A DNA stretch of 64,000 nt from Lachnospiraceae bacterium oral taxon 500 (GTDB lineage: Bacteria > Bacillota > Clostridia > Lachnospirales > Vallitaleaceae): assembly GCA_002999035.1 (NCBI GenBank), contig CP027241.1, forward strand, positions 62,001-126,000, read 5' to 3'. Of this stretch, positions 1-8,931 are shown one piece after another. The notes under the pieces were generated by a model that was not told the origin of the DNA, ran no database searches, and worked only from the letters and a program-made list of their open reading frames with translations. Within the stretch, counting starts at the first letter, position 1. Every line of letters starts with the position of its first letter. Made by a program: the position numbers and the translations under genes.

Positions 1-779
1 GCAATCACCCGACCGCCGCCGGCCTTGGCCTGATTGATCAAATCTGCGTCTTTCTGCCGGATCTGGCAAAACTCGGCATGCATCTGATGCTCCAAAACAT
101 TTTCCGCCTTAACCGGCCGAAAAGTTCCCAGCCCGACATGCAAAGTAACAAAGGCCAAACTGACACCGCGATTCTGAATTGTTGTCAAAAGTTCCTCGGT
201 AAAGTGCAGCCCGGCCGTCGGTGCCGCCGAAGAGCCCTTGTACTTACAGTAAACGGTCTGATAGCGCTCCTGATCCTCCAAGCGCTCATGAATATACGGC
301 GGCAGCGGCATCGTGCCTAATTCGTCCAAAACTTCCTCAAAAATACCGTCCAGTTCAAACTCGATCAGCCGGTTGCCGTTCTCCAGAACATCGACAATCC
401 GGCCGGTCAGCCGACCGCCGCCAAAACTCAAAACCGCTCCGGTTCTGGTTTTTTTGCCGGGTTTAGTCAGTACTTCCCACTGTCTGTCGCTTTTTCTGGT
501 CAGAAGCAAAACTTCGGCTGCTGCCTTTCGGTCTTTAATTTCTCCGATCAATCTGGCCGGCAGCACCCGGCTATCATTTAAGACCAAACAATCGCCCGGC
601 TGCAAATAATCCAAAATATCGGTAAACTTCCGGTTCCGGATCGTCTGCTCCGCCCGGTTTAAGACCATCAGCCGCGAATCCGACCGGACTTTCAGCGGCA
701 TCTGCGCAATTAATTCCTCCGGCAGGAAGAAGTCATAGTCCTGCGTTCTTCCGGCCAGAGTATTTGTTTTTTCCATCAT
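1..779 (-). CDS. queA: S-adenosylmethionine:tRNA ribosyltransferase-isomerase QueA (partial)
   Basis: This enzyme transfers and isomerises the ribosyl moiety of S-adenosylmethionine onto 7-aminomethyl-7-deazaguanine in tRNA, giving epoxyqueuosine at the wobble base. About 259 N-terminal residues are in the window; the C-terminus lies beyond base 1. The frame gives the family opening YDFFLPEELIAQ, then LVLNDSRVLPARL and GSSAAPTAGLHFT, all typical of QueA. Two ATG codons (779 and 776) follow the pheT stop by one base with only a weak Shine-Dalgarno, so translation is probably coupled to pheT. No frameshift is seen. Confidence 0.95.
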   Translation of the reverse strand, partial: MMEKTNTLAGRTQDYDFFLPEELIAQMPLKVRSDSRLMVLNRAEQTIRNRKFTDILDYLQPGDCLVLNDSRVLPARLIGEIKDRKAAAEVLLLTRKSDRQWEVLTKPGKKTRTGAVLSFGGGRLTGRIVDVLENGNRLIEFELDGIFEEVLDELGTMPLPPYIHERLEDQERYQTVYCKYKGSSAAPTAGLHFTEELLTTIQNRGVSLAFVTLHVGLGTFRPVKAENVLEHQMHAEFCQIRQKDADLINQAKAGGGRVI

Positions 780-780
780 C

Positions 781-3198
781 TCAATCTCTCAGTCTGATTC
801 CGTATGCCGTTTCGAGCTTGCGTAAAATTCGGTCAATCACCTGATTGATTTCATTTTCCGTTAAGGTATGATCCTTACTCCGCAGCTTTAAGGCATAAGC
901 CATTGATTTATAACCCTTTTCGATTTGTTCCCCCTGATACAGATCGAACAATTCCGCTTTTTCCAGAAGCTTGCCGGATTCGGTCCGGAAAATTTCTTCA
1001 ATTTGAGCGGCCAGCACTTCTTCTTTGACCAGCAGTGCCAAATCCCGGCTGACTGCCGGATACTTGGGAATTGCTTCGTATTTTTTTGCCGGATTGATGT
1101 TCTGGAAAATTTCATCCAGTTCCAGCATCAGCAAATAAGTTCTGGCGCCGATTTCATAATTTTCGGCAGTCAGCGGATGCACTTCGCCCAAATAACCCAC
1201 CGGCCGCTCTGCCAGCAAAATATCGGCCTGCCGGTTCGGGTGAAAGAAGGAATGTGCTGACGGCTGATAGCGGAAGCTTTCCCCCAGTTTAGCCGCCAAG
1301 GTTTCAGCAATTCCTTTCATATCAAAGAAATCCTTTTTGCCGTAGTGGCCGACAATCAGGCAGTTTTTCTCCTGCGGCATTTCGGCGTTTTTATCGCTGT
1401 TGTCTACCGGTTCGGCGGTAGGCAGATAAATCCGGCCAATTTCAAATAAGGTCACATCACTGTTGCGGTGATTGTAATTGGTAGCCAGCGAGGTTAAAAT
1501 ACCGTTCAGCATGCACGTCCGCATCATACTGAAATCCTCGCCCAAAGGATTTTGGATAACCAATGCCCGGCGATAGGCATGTTCCGGGGAAAGCCGCAAT
1601 TTTTCAAAGACCTTGGGGCTTTCAAATGAGTATTCCACCGCCTCATTTGCTCCCATTGCCAGCAGCGCCGCTACTACGGTATCTTCCGCTTTCTGGTTAA
1701 AGCTCTTATGGCCGACCGTCGGATTTTCGCTGTTAATGGTGGTAGCAATCCGGTCATATCCATAAATCCGGGCAACTTCTTCAGCCAAATCCGCCATGCC
1801 CTCAACATCGGCCCGGTAAGTCGGAATCGTGACCTGACCGGCCGCTTCATCAACCGTAAAGGTCAGCCGCCGGAAAATAGCCGCCATTTCCTGCCCGGTC
1901 AGCTCCGTGCCCAGCAGCCGGTTAATCGCCGCCGCATCATAGGGCAGTGTTCTTTCTTTTCGCGGCTCGGGATAAATATCAATCTGGCCTTCGATAATTT
2001 CTCCGGCCTCCAGCTCGGCAATCAAAGCACAGGCTCTTTTAATGGCAAACTCGGCCAGATTCGGATCCAAATGCTTTTCAAAACGGGAGGACGAATCCGA
2101 GCGCAAGCCCAATTTTTTGCTGGTATGACGAATATTCGTACCGTTAAAGGTCGCCGCTTCAAATAAAATCGTGGTGGTTTCCTCGGTAATCTTAGACAGT
2201 TCGCCGCCCATTACCCCGGCAATGCCGACCGCTTTTTCGGCATCGGCAATCACCAGCATGGTTTCATCTAAATTACGGTCTATTCCGTCTAAGGTCTGCA
2301 TCTGTTCTCCGGCCTGCGCCCGCCGGACGATAATCTCGGCGCCGGATAGCTTGGTCAAATCAAAGGCATGCATCGGCTGGCCGGTTTCCAACATCACAAA
2401 ATTAGTGATATCAACAATATTATTGATCGGCCGCAGCCCGGCTGACCGGATTTTTTCCTGAAACCACCGGGGCGAGGGCTTGACTTGAATATTTTTCACG
2501 ATTTTGCCGATATAGCGATAGCACAAATCCGCTGCCGGAACAGAAATTTTAACCATTTCCCGAATATTGCCTCTGACTTCCGGAAAAGAAAGGGATGGCA
2601 GCGTCAGCCGGCGGTCAAAAGCAGCCGCCGCTTCTCTGGCCACGCCAATCACCGAAAAGCAGTCCGCCCGGTTAGAGGTAATCTCATACTCGACAACCGT
2701 ATCGCCCAAGCCGAACAAAGCCTTGACTTCATCTCCCAAAGCCACACCTTTTTCCTTCAGCAGTGCTTCATCAAAAATATAAATCCCATGCTCCGGCGCT
2801 TCCGGGAAGTCCTCCCGGCTTAAGCCCAGTTCTTCAACCGAGCACATCATGCCGCTTGACTCCACTCCCCGGAGCTTACCGCTTTTAATCTTTACGCCGC
2901 CCGCCAGCGAAGCCCCAACCAGAGCCACCGGCACATAATCGCCGGCCGCAATATTCTTGGCACCGGTTACGACTTGAATCGTTTCGCTGCCGACAGCAAC
3001 CTGTGTTACCACTAATTTATCGGCATCCGGATGTGCCTCCACTGATAAAATCCGGCCCAAAACCACGCGCTGAATCTCCTCGCCGGAGGTTTCCGCCCGT
3101 TCAACCTTGGTGCCGGTCATTGTCATTTTATCACAAAACGCCGCAATATCAGGCGTTGTTTCTACATATTCAGACAGCCACTTCATTGAAATATTCAT
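781..3198 (-). CDS. pheT: Phenylalanyl-tRNA synthetase beta subunit
   Basis: Beta subunit of the cytoplasmic alpha2-beta2 enzyme that charges tRNA-Phe. The 805 residues match the usual bacterial length of about 800. They run from an N-terminal tRNA-binding EMAP-like domain (about 40-155), through B3/B4 editing and B5 domains, to the FDX-ACB anticodon-binding domain near the C-terminus (from about 710). The ATG at 3198 has an upstream TTAGGAGGCTGACA ribosome site. It sits 10 bases after pheS and one base before queA, forming one operon. No T-box-sized leader precedes the pair. Confidence 0.97.
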   Translation of the reverse strand: MNISMKWLSEYVETTPDIAAFCDKMTMTGTKVERAETSGEEIQRVVLGRILSVEAHPDADKLVVTQVAVGSETIQVVTGAKNIAAGDYVPVALVGASLAGGVKIKSGKLRGVESSGMMCSVEELGLSREDFPEAPEHGIYIFDEALLKEKGVALGDEVKALFGLGDTVVEYEITSNRADCFSVIGVAREAAAAFDRRLTLPSLSFPEVRGNIREMVKISVPAADLCYRYIGKIVKNIQVKPSPRWFQEKIRSAGLRPINNIVDITNFVMLETGQPMHAFDLTKLSGAEIIVRRAQAGEQMQTLDGIDRNLDETMLVIADAEKAVGIAGVMGGELSKITEETTTILFEAATFNGTNIRHTSKKLGLRSDSSSRFEKHLDPNLAEFAIKRACALIAELEAGEIIEGQIDIYPEPRKERTLPYDAAAINRLLGTELTGQEMAAIFRRLTFTVDEAAGQVTIPTYRADVEGMADLAEEVARIYGYDRIATTINSENPTVGHKSFNQKAEDTVVAALLAMGANEAVEYSFESPKVFEKLRLSPEHAYRRALVIQNPLGEDFSMMRTCMLNGILTSLATNYNHRNSDVTLFEIGRIYLPTAEPVDNSDKNAEMPQEKNCLIVGHYGKKDFFDMKGIAETLAAKLGESFRYQPSAHSFFHPNRQADILLAERPVGYLGEVHPLTAENYEIGARTYLLMLELDEIFQNINPAKKYEAIPKYPAVSRDLALLVKEEVLAAQIEEIFRTESGKLLEKAELFDLYQGEQIEKGYKSMAYALKLRSKDHTLTENEINQVIDRILRKLETAYGIRLRD

Positions 3199-3208
3199 TG
3201 TCAGCCTC

Positions 3209-4234
3209 CTAAAATTGCTCTAAAAAGCGTTTGTCGTTTTCATAAAACAGTCGAATATCATTGATCCCGTAGCGCAGCATTGTGATTCTCTCCAAACCCA
3301 TACCAAAGGCAAAACCGCTGTATACTTCCGGGTCAATTCCGCTCATCTTCAGGACATTGGGATGAACCATGCCGCAGCCTAAGATTTCAATCCAGCCCGT
3401 GCCCTTGCAAACCTTACATTCATGGTCATGTCCGCCGCAAATCACGCAGGACATATCAACTTCCGCACTCGGCTCGGTAAACGGGAAAAAATGCGGCCGG
3501 AACTTAACCTTGACTTCATCGCCGTATAGGTTTTTAATAAAGACTTCCAGCGCTCCTTTTAAGTCGCCCATCGTTACATTTTTATCAACTACCAGACCCT
3601 CAATCTGATGAAAAATCGGCGAATGGGTTGCATCCACCTCATCCGAACGATAGACCCGTCCCGGCGCAATAATCCGAATCGGCGGCTGGGTCTTTTCCAT
3701 CACTCTGACCTGTACCGGCGAGGTTGCCGTCCGCAGCATCAGATTCGGGTTAAAATACAGCGTATCCTGCTCGTCCTTGGCCGGATGCTCCTCGGGAATA
3801 TTCAGGGCATCAAAGTTATAATAGGCATTTTCAATCTCCGGCCCTTCGGCAATGGAATAGCCCATGCCGATAAAAATATTTTTAATGTCCTCGAGCACGG
3901 TTTTCATCGGATGACGATGACCCAACTCGGGGAGTCTGGCCGGCAGCGTCACATCTATTTTTTCCACGGCCAGCTTCAGGTTCAAGGCCCGGTCGGCCAA
4001 TTCTTTGCGCCGTGTTTCCAGCATATCTTCCATCACCTGCCGGACTTCATTGACCAGCTGCCCCATCTTCGGCCGCTCTTCTTCCGATAGATCCCTCATC
4101 CCTTTAAGCAGCGCCGTCAGTTCGCCTTTCTTGCCCAGCATTTCAACCCGAATGGTTTCCAGATTTTTCAAATCCGTCGCCGCTTGGATTCCGCTTAATG
4201 CTTTCTGTCTGATTGCTTCCAGTTGTTCTCTCAT
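3209..4234 (-). CDS. pheS: Phenylalanyl-tRNA synthetase alpha subunit
   Basis: Catalytic alpha subunit of Phe-tRNA synthetase, a class II enzyme. The start at 4234 (MREQLEAIRQ) is preferred over upstream in-frame codons because AGAAAGGA lies at the right distance and 341 residues matches the family. An N-terminal coiled coil (about 1-80) precedes the catalytic core. The motif 3 region FAFGMGLERITMLRYGI sits near the C-terminus. CVICGGHDHECKVC is an insertion common in Firmicutes PheS. First gene of pheS-pheT-queA. Confidence 0.97.
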   Translation of the reverse strand: MREQLEAIRQKALSGIQAATDLKNLETIRVEMLGKKGELTALLKGMRDLSEEERPKMGQLVNEVRQVMEDMLETRRKELADRALNLKLAVEKIDVTLPARLPELGHRHPMKTVLEDIKNIFIGMGYSIAEGPEIENAYYNFDALNIPEEHPAKDEQDTLYFNPNLMLRTATSPVQVRVMEKTQPPIRIIAPGRVYRSDEVDATHSPIFHQIEGLVVDKNVTMGDLKGALEVFIKNLYGDEVKVKFRPHFFPFTEPSAEVDMSCVICGGHDHECKVCKGTGWIEILGCGMVHPNVLKMSGIDPEVYSGFAFGMGLERITMLRYGINDIRLFYENDKRFLEQF

Positions 4235-4356
4235 TTCCTGTGTCCTTTCTGATTTTCTCAACTTTCCCCTATAGAAGCTGCAAATCGCCTGACTTCCTTT
4301 TTCCATACAGTATAGCATTTTGCCCTATGTTTTGCAAGAAAAAAGGTGTTTGAGTT

Positions 4357-5328
4357 TTAAGCAAAGCTCCGCTTATCGGAACGGTAGCTGCTGCTTTTTC
4401 TTAAACCCGCATTGATGGCTTTGACCGCATGGTAATAGCCCGGCATCCGATGATTTTTAACGGCTGCCCAGCGGGGAAAGACCTTGGTATAATCCCGCCG
4501 AAACACCAACACGTGACCAAACTTATGATACATTGTCCGTCTGCCGCCGGCCGGCCGAAAGCCCAGTGCGCCGAAACCTTCCGGCCCATAGCTGTCATAG
4601 GCGTTAAAAATATTCCAAATATTGGGATAACGATTTCTTCCGTCCTCCGTCAGGGCATTGAGCGAACCAAAGGTATAGGCAAACACCGTTTGCCCGAAGT
4701 CGGTCAAACGCGCTGAAATCAGCTGCGCCGCCGCCCCGCCCAGGCTGTAGCCGATAATTAAATATTTCAGCTTTCGGCCCTGCCAGTTTTTTTCATAGCG
4801 CTTCAAATACCGGCTCAGTCCGGTCAGCACTTTTTTCGCAAAAAGAACAAACGGCCGATACGTCGGATAGCCGTGCCAATTTTCCGCCCGGAGATTGCCG
4901 ACGGTGCCCCAAAAATCATGAATCAGGCTCTCAGAAACTGTTTCCGTTCCCCGCAGCGTAATCAGAATCAGTTCGAACTCTTCGTTTTCTCCTTGCATCA
5001 ACCGATGAGAAAGAGAAAAGGCAAAAGCCTGTTGATTCCGCCCCAATTTTTCTGTTTTGACTTTGGTTTTATCATAAGCACAGCGGTTATAGCTGTACAG
5101 CGAAATATCCTGCATTTGTAAATCTTCCGCCAAAGCCGGCGCCAAATACCGCGCCTCCCCCGGCCGGCCAACCCGGTCGCAGCTAACCGCCGCGATGGCT
5201 GCCGCCAGTTGCGCTAACGCCGGCCGATAGCGGTCAGGCCTGCCCGCAAACAGCTCCGGCCCAAAGCCGGCCTCTGCCTTCCCCGCGTCATAATCCGGTA
5301 CATAGTGCAGTACAACTTTATTACTCAT
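4357..5328 (-). CDS. Lipase class 3-like alpha/beta hydrolase
   Basis: A 323-residue protein with a nucleophile elbow GYSLGG near residue 190, matching the GxSxG serine of class 3 lipases and Mbeg1/DUF2974-type hydrolases. An Asp (NAYDSYG) and a His (GYYHAV) follow in order and could complete the triad. No signal peptide or membrane segment is seen, so it is probably cytoplasmic. The start at 5328 is chosen for its AGAGGAAGATT ribosome site; an upstream in-frame ATG at 5418 would add 30 residues encoded by repeat-like DNA. The substrate is unknown. Confidence 0.75.
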   Translation of the reverse strand: MSNKVVLHYVPDYDAGKAEAGFGPELFAGRPDRYRPALAQLAAAIAAVSCDRVGRPGEARYLAPALAEDLQMQDISLYSYNRCAYDKTKVKTEKLGRNQQAFAFSLSHRLMQGENEEFELILITLRGTETVSESLIHDFWGTVGNLRAENWHGYPTYRPFVLFAKKVLTGLSRYLKRYEKNWQGRKLKYLIIGYSLGGAAAQLISARLTDFGQTVFAYTFGSLNALTEDGRNRYPNIWNIFNAYDSYGPEGFGALGFRPAGGRRTMYHKFGHVLVFRRDYTKVFPRWAAVKNHRMPGYYHAVKAINAGLRKSSSYRSDKRSFA

Positions 5329-5370
5329 AATCTTCCTCTTTGATAGTTGACTGGTCAACTGTTTGTAATG

Positions 5371-5410
5371 ACTTAACTTTCTCTTGACCGAAGCGCTGCG
5401 CACTTCTGCC
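5371..5410 (+). repeat. Partial copy of MITE-like dispersed repeat (family B)
   Basis: The core GAAGCGCTGCGCACTTCTGC and the leading CTTAACTTT match the fuller copy at 27400-27503. This copy lacks the opposite end. It lies upstream of the hydrolase gene. The stretch 5411-5761 around it holds no gene I can support. Confidence 0.6.
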
Positions 5411-5730
5411 GACGGCATCGCAATTCGCTTAAATCAATATTCTTATTGTATCACTAATTTCAGAATATTTCCAGCCTATCGAAGCGGAAATATATGCCCT
5501 CTCTCTCTAATTCTGTACAATAAACATATCACAAATTTTCCATTATCATTTTGAGTATTCTTAAATGCTCGTAAAGCCTTGCTGCATAGGCTTTCGGGTG
5601 TTTTTTCTTGTGAAAGCGAAAAAACACGGAGAATTCTTTTGTATAGATGGTGATGCGTCACCCTTGTAAATAATCGCCGTGCAAAACTGGCTTGTAATAT
5701 ATTTTTTCATAGCAATTCTCCCATACAAAA

Positions 5731-5771
5731 GAGCCGACAACATAAGATTTTATATCTTACATTATCGACTC
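5731..5771 (-). terminator. Imperfect hairpin after the small ORF, possible weak terminator
   Basis: Arms GAGCCGACAACATAAGAT and its near complement enclose a five-base loop, with the differences mostly G-U pairs. The minus-strand transcript then has a short TTTT. It overlaps the end of the 38-residue ORF and could end the GyrI-PadR transcript. Confidence 0.4.
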
Positions 5772-5878
5772 TGCGTCTTTGCATCTGGCTCTTTAATAAT
5801 TGTGGTTTTTAACTCTTTTATATTGGCCAAAGTTTCTTCACAATGCCGTCCTATGAATGGTTGTACATCCAACTTCAT
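5762..5878 (-). CDS. Small 38-residue ORF downstream of PadR
   Basis: An ATG at 5878 preceded by AGAGGAGATAGT opens a 38-codon frame, MKLDVQPFIGRHCEETLANI onward, ending at 5762. It lies 30 bases after the padR stop on the same strand, so it may be the last gene of that operon or the broken start of a longer gene. No homologue is recognised and no membrane segment is visible. The strong ribosome site is the main support. Confidence 0.35.
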   Translation of the reverse strand: MKLDVQPFIGRHCEETLANIKELKTTIIKEPDAKTQSR

Positions 5879-5908
5879 ATACTATCTCCTCTGAAAAAAC
5901 TTTAAATT

Positions 5909-6436
5909 TTATTGTGCTTGTAAATCTTGAATTTCAGACTCTAACCAATTTAGCTCTGCTTGGAGCATAGTTAGACCCAAACTGAATAACTGTCTGGCAG
6001 ACCTTGGCAGGTATTGTCCTCCTGCTTGTTGATTCTTCAAGACTTGCAAATCCTTTTCCAAAATATATTTTCGTTCCGTAAGAGCCCGCAATAACTCTTT
6101 AGCGGACATATTCTGACTATTTGCCAATGCAGTCATAAAATGTGAGTTCGCCGGCTGTCGTTCTACTAATCGCTGACGCGTTTTTTCAATCAAAACTGTT
6201 AAACCCAGCTTTGTAATGCTATACTCTTTTTTATCTTTTCCCTTTGCCGGCATACTCTTTGCCAGACCTTTCTTCTCCAATTTTTCAAGTACATAATAAA
6301 TTGAAGAAAAACCTACGTCTGTCCATTTTCTCATATCTCTATCAACAATAATTTTTTCAATCTGATAACCATGATGCGGCTGCTCTGCTAATATACCGAG
6401 GATTAATTCCTCTGTTAGGGATGTCTTGATAACCAT
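5909..6436 (-). CDS. PadR family transcriptional regulator
   Basis: A 175-residue PadR-type repressor. The N-terminal winged helix (about 1-85) carries the family pattern LTEELILGILAEQPHHGYQI, and GFSSIYYVLEKLEKKGL forms the recognition helix and wing. A C-terminal helical dimerisation part (Vir_act_alpha_C-like) follows. It is 12 bases downstream of the GyrI-like gene and read with it from a promoter carrying a palindrome, suggesting autoregulation by a small ligand. The ligand is unknown. Confidence 0.88.
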   Translation of the reverse strand: MVIKTSLTEELILGILAEQPHHGYQIEKIIVDRDMRKWTDVGFSSIYYVLEKLEKKGLAKSMPAKGKDKKEYSITKLGLTVLIEKTRQRLVERQPANSHFMTALANSQNMSAKELLRALTERKYILEKDLQVLKNQQAGGQYLPRSARQLFSLGLTMLQAELNWLESEIQDLQAQ

Positions 6437-6448
6437 TTTTTATTCTCC

Positions 6449-7081
6449 CTATTTCTTTTTAATCGGATGTCTGAGAATAGTTTTCAGTTTGGCAGGCTCT
6501 GTTTTACGAAAATCGCTGATATAGATTTCATGGTGCATACGCTCATCTGTAATATCCAGTTGATAGCCTTCATTTTCCATATAAGCATGCATTCGTTCAA
6601 CTGTTATGGGCTCATCATTATAAGAACCGACATGCAAACATTGAACACATAAACCTTCGTCATAAGTAAAGTATTCCACCTTGGAAAAATCCATTTGCTT
6701 CTTAATTGTCGCTTGCTGGATAGCCCAGTCAAAATTTTCTTTGCTTACAAAATCCGGCAGACGAAGGAGAGAGATAAATTGAAAATCGCTTTTACGTTCA
6801 TAATCAACACCTTTAATACCTTCCTGCCACCAAAAACCTTCTAATGGTGGCACAACGAAATCAAAGTAGCCATCCATGCGGTAATCTGTGTTTTTACTCA
6901 TCTTGATGGTATAGGCAAGCGGGTAAAGTAAGTTAATGGCTTGTTTATACTCGCCACCTTCCTCATTCGGATTTCCTTTACCTCGAACTGCTAAAAAATT
7001 CATTTTGGGAATCTTAACAATCACCGGATTTGTCTTAGTTGGATAAAACTCCTTAAATTCTTTCTTAAAATCAAAAACCAT
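6449..7081 (-). CDS. GyrI-like small-molecule-binding protein
   Basis: A 210-residue protein with a GyrI-like (SOUL/BmrR-effector-type) domain across most of its length, opening KIPKMNFLAVRGKGNPN as in stand-alone family members. Such domains bind, and some hydrolyse, hydrophobic or cationic compounds. The ATG at 7081 is chosen over TTG at 7087 because AGAGGAGAAAG is ten bases away from it. It is first in an operon with padR, so it may buffer or sense the PadR ligand; that role is inference. Confidence 0.82.
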   Translation of the reverse strand: MVFDFKKEFKEFYPTKTNPVIVKIPKMNFLAVRGKGNPNEEGGEYKQAINLLYPLAYTIKMSKNTDYRMDGYFDFVVPPLEGFWWQEGIKGVDYERKSDFQFISLLRLPDFVSKENFDWAIQQATIKKQMDFSKVEYFTYDEGLCVQCLHVGSYNDEPITVERMHAYMENEGYQLDITDERMHHEIYISDFRKTEPAKLKTILRHPIKKK

Positions 7082-7117
7082 GGGCAACTTTCTCCTCTGA
7101 TAGTTATTTTTATATAT

Positions 7118-7146
7118 ATTCTATCACTAGAATACGATTTTGTAAA
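7118..7146 (-). promoter_or_regulatory. GyrI-PadR promoter with overlapping palindromic operator
   Basis: On the minus strand a -35 TTTACA (7141-7146) and -10 TAGAAT (7118-7123) are 17 bases apart. The palindrome ATTCTATCACTAGAAT (7118-7133) covers the -10 element, a natural place for PadR to block its own operon. Confidence 0.65.
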
Positions 7147-7248
7147 TAAAAAATGCATAATAAAAAAACAGTAAATCACTTTGACTTACTGTTTAATGAA
7201 TTGCAACAGCATAGCTTTTATTCCATTGTTTTAGGCAGCGAAACCTTA

Positions 7249-8091
7249 CTAAGCTCTACATACAGGAATCCAAAGTTCCATTTTATACTCGGGACTGTGC
7301 ATATCTCCTTCATAGTAATATTCAAAATCAGGACTTCCCGAATGTGCATAACCATGTTCCGGAAAAAATACTTCCATCACATATTTCCAACCGTTATGAA
7401 TACACTCCGGCACACTTCCCTTTAATTCTACAACTGCATATTCTGCTTCCTTTACTGCCAAAACATCTAAACCCATACTTTTTGCTGTATCGACATCGGC
7501 AACAATATAGCCTGCCATATAGTTTATTGTGCTTGGATTTTCCACATCATGGCAAACACCGACACTCTCTCCATCTCCAAGTTTTGCCAATTCATCATGG
7601 CTATACTTTTCATATAGTTGATGCCATACAGCCGGACACAAGGATGAATTGATGTTTTGTTCGTTTACACCGGCAACTGTGAATGCTTCTTTCTTTTGAA
7701 TTGTAATGTTCATGCTTCTTCCTCCTCTGACACTTAGTGCTAACTGCACTCGTGAAACTAATTTGAACGGTTTCCCTGTTCTTACTTCTGAAGGAGTAAA
7801 TCCATGAAAAGTCTTAAATGCAGTTCCAAATGAATCCGATGATTCATAACCAAACCTGAATGCTATGTCTATTATCTTCTCATCCGTATCTCTTAGGTCA
7901 ATAGCAGCTTCTGTTAATCTTCTGCTTCTTAAATATTCTGACAGAGTTGTTTCCGTTAGAATAGAAAACAAGCGGCTGAACATAGCATAAGAATATCCGG
8001 ATAACTGAGTTACCTTCCTTTCATCTATCTCATCATCAAGAACTGTTTCAAGATAATCAATCGTATTATTAAACGATTTTATGATATTCAT
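7249..8091 (-). CDS. AraC family regulator with C-terminal GyrI-like effector domain
   Basis: A 280-residue regulator. Residues about 8-105 form the two helix-turn-helix units of AraC proteins (IIDIAFRFGYESSDSFGTAF is the second). Residues about 125-280 form a GyrI-like effector-binding domain ending MELWIPV. This is the Rob/BmrR-like layout associated with drug-responsive activators. The ATG at 8091 has AAAGGAGGAAAATGAA upstream. It is the second GyrI-like domain within 2 kb. Its target is not obvious from its neighbours. Confidence 0.87.
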   Translation of the reverse strand: MNIIKSFNNTIDYLETVLDDEIDERKVTQLSGYSYAMFSRLFSILTETTLSEYLRSRRLTEAAIDLRDTDEKIIDIAFRFGYESSDSFGTAFKTFHGFTPSEVRTGKPFKLVSRVQLALSVRGGRSMNITIQKKEAFTVAGVNEQNINSSLCPAVWHQLYEKYSHDELAKLGDGESVGVCHDVENPSTINYMAGYIVADVDTAKSMGLDVLAVKEAEYAVVELKGSVPECIHNGWKYVMEVFFPEHGYAHSGSPDFEYYYEGDMHSPEYKMELWIPVCRA

Positions 8092-8221
8092 TTCATTTTC
8101 CTCCTTTCGACTATATTTTAGAGGAGTATTGTTTTTCCTGCCCTACAGTATTCGTACAAATTTTATCGGATTTCGATTATATCCCGATTACAACTTTCAA
8201 ATTTGAAGCGCGCAAGCGTAT

Positions 8222-8241
8222 ACGTTGAATTATACTAAACT
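8222..8241 (+). repeat. Left flank of the mobile element insertion
   Basis: Twenty bases ending in TAAACT (8236-8241) are repeated exactly at 23089-23108, where the sequence continues into the same target that flanks the element on its right. This marks the left junction. The surrounding 8092-8501 holds no gene: it contains the element's left end with two copies of a TTTACTAC motif near 8300-8325 and a hairpin at 8428-8481. Confidence 0.75.
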
Positions 8242-8427
8242 TTAATAACTAACCCTCAAACCCCTTGAAATACAAGGAAATTTGCAAGAGTACAAGTTGA
8301 ATTTACTACCAATTTACTACTTTTGAGGAAAGAGCCTTGATGTGCTGTAAAAACTCTTGCGAATAAAGGTATTTTACCACAGATACGAAAGGTATGTTGC
8401 AGGGACCAAAATTAAATAGGAAATCGT

Positions 8428-8481
8428 AAAAGCGGTGATCTTTTGCTTCTGTAAAGGAAGTATAAGAACACCGCTTTTTTT
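8428..8481 (+). terminator. Hairpin with T tract at the left end of the element
   Basis: AAAAGCGGTG and CACCGCTTTT form a ten-base stem followed by a run of T. It lies just before the DUF6017 remnant. The gene it once served is not evident. Confidence 0.55.
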
Positions 8482-8501
8482 ATGCCCATGTTACGAAGTA
8501 G

Positions 8502-8837
8502 AGGCATATCGAGTATGAACACCTCATAAACGCAAAACGCCTTGACCGTGATCGCATTGATGAAATCCTTGACCTCATTCTTGAAACCGTATGCAGCCAA
8601 AGAAAGAAAATCCTGATTGCAGGCGATGAATACCCGGCGGAGCTTGTAAAGGCAAAATTTATGAAGCTTGACAGCAGCCACATTGAGTTTGTTCTTGACT
8701 GTATGCAGGAAAATACCACAAAGGTAAGAAACATCAAGCAGTATCTAAAGGCAGTGCTTTTCAACGCCCCGTCAACAATAGGAAACTATTACACCGCGCT
8801 TGTTAATCACGATATGTACGGAAGAAATGACTTCTAA
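8502..8837 (+). pseudogene. C-terminal remnant of a DUF6017 replication-initiator-like protein
   Basis: The frame ending at 8837 reads RDRIDEILDLILETVCSQRK and later NIKQYLKAVLFNAPSTIGNY, which resembles the C-terminal domain of the RepA_N/DUF6017 initiators carried by Tn1549-type elements. An in-frame TAG at 8499 and the absence of a start or N-terminal domain show it is a fragment. It is followed 12 bases later by the DUF5348 remnant, the usual order in these elements. Confidence 0.7.
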
Positions 8838-8849
8838 AGGAGAAAATTT

Positions 8850-8931
8850 ATGAAACAGGGAACCCTTATCTTTGATGAATACCACGATCGCTACGGCACT
8901 GAAAAAGGCATCTCCTGTTCCGATTGCCCTT
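8850..8931 (+). pseudogene. Truncated DUF5348-like gene start
   Basis: After AAAGGAGAAAATTT an ATG at 8850 opens MKQGTLIFDEYHDRYGT, matching the start of the small DUF5348 proteins of Tn1549-type elements, but stops after 27 codons. The reading frame is lost where ArdC-like sequence begins (about 8890-8903), so the short product looks like a deletion scar joining two genes. Confidence 0.6.

Noticed and set aside
781-3198. Plus-strand ORFs of 70-150 codons across pheT and other minus-strand genes
   Set aside because: They are antisense shadows of conserved genes, without ribosome sites or family matches.
4235-4356. T-box leader for the pheST operon
   Set aside because: The space before pheS is too short and shows no T-box sequence or terminator/antiterminator pair.
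5476-5743. Two overlapping minus-strand ORFs of about 60 codons
   Set aside because: Neither has a ribosome site in proper position or a recognisable sequence; the frames run through repeat-like DNA and hairpins.
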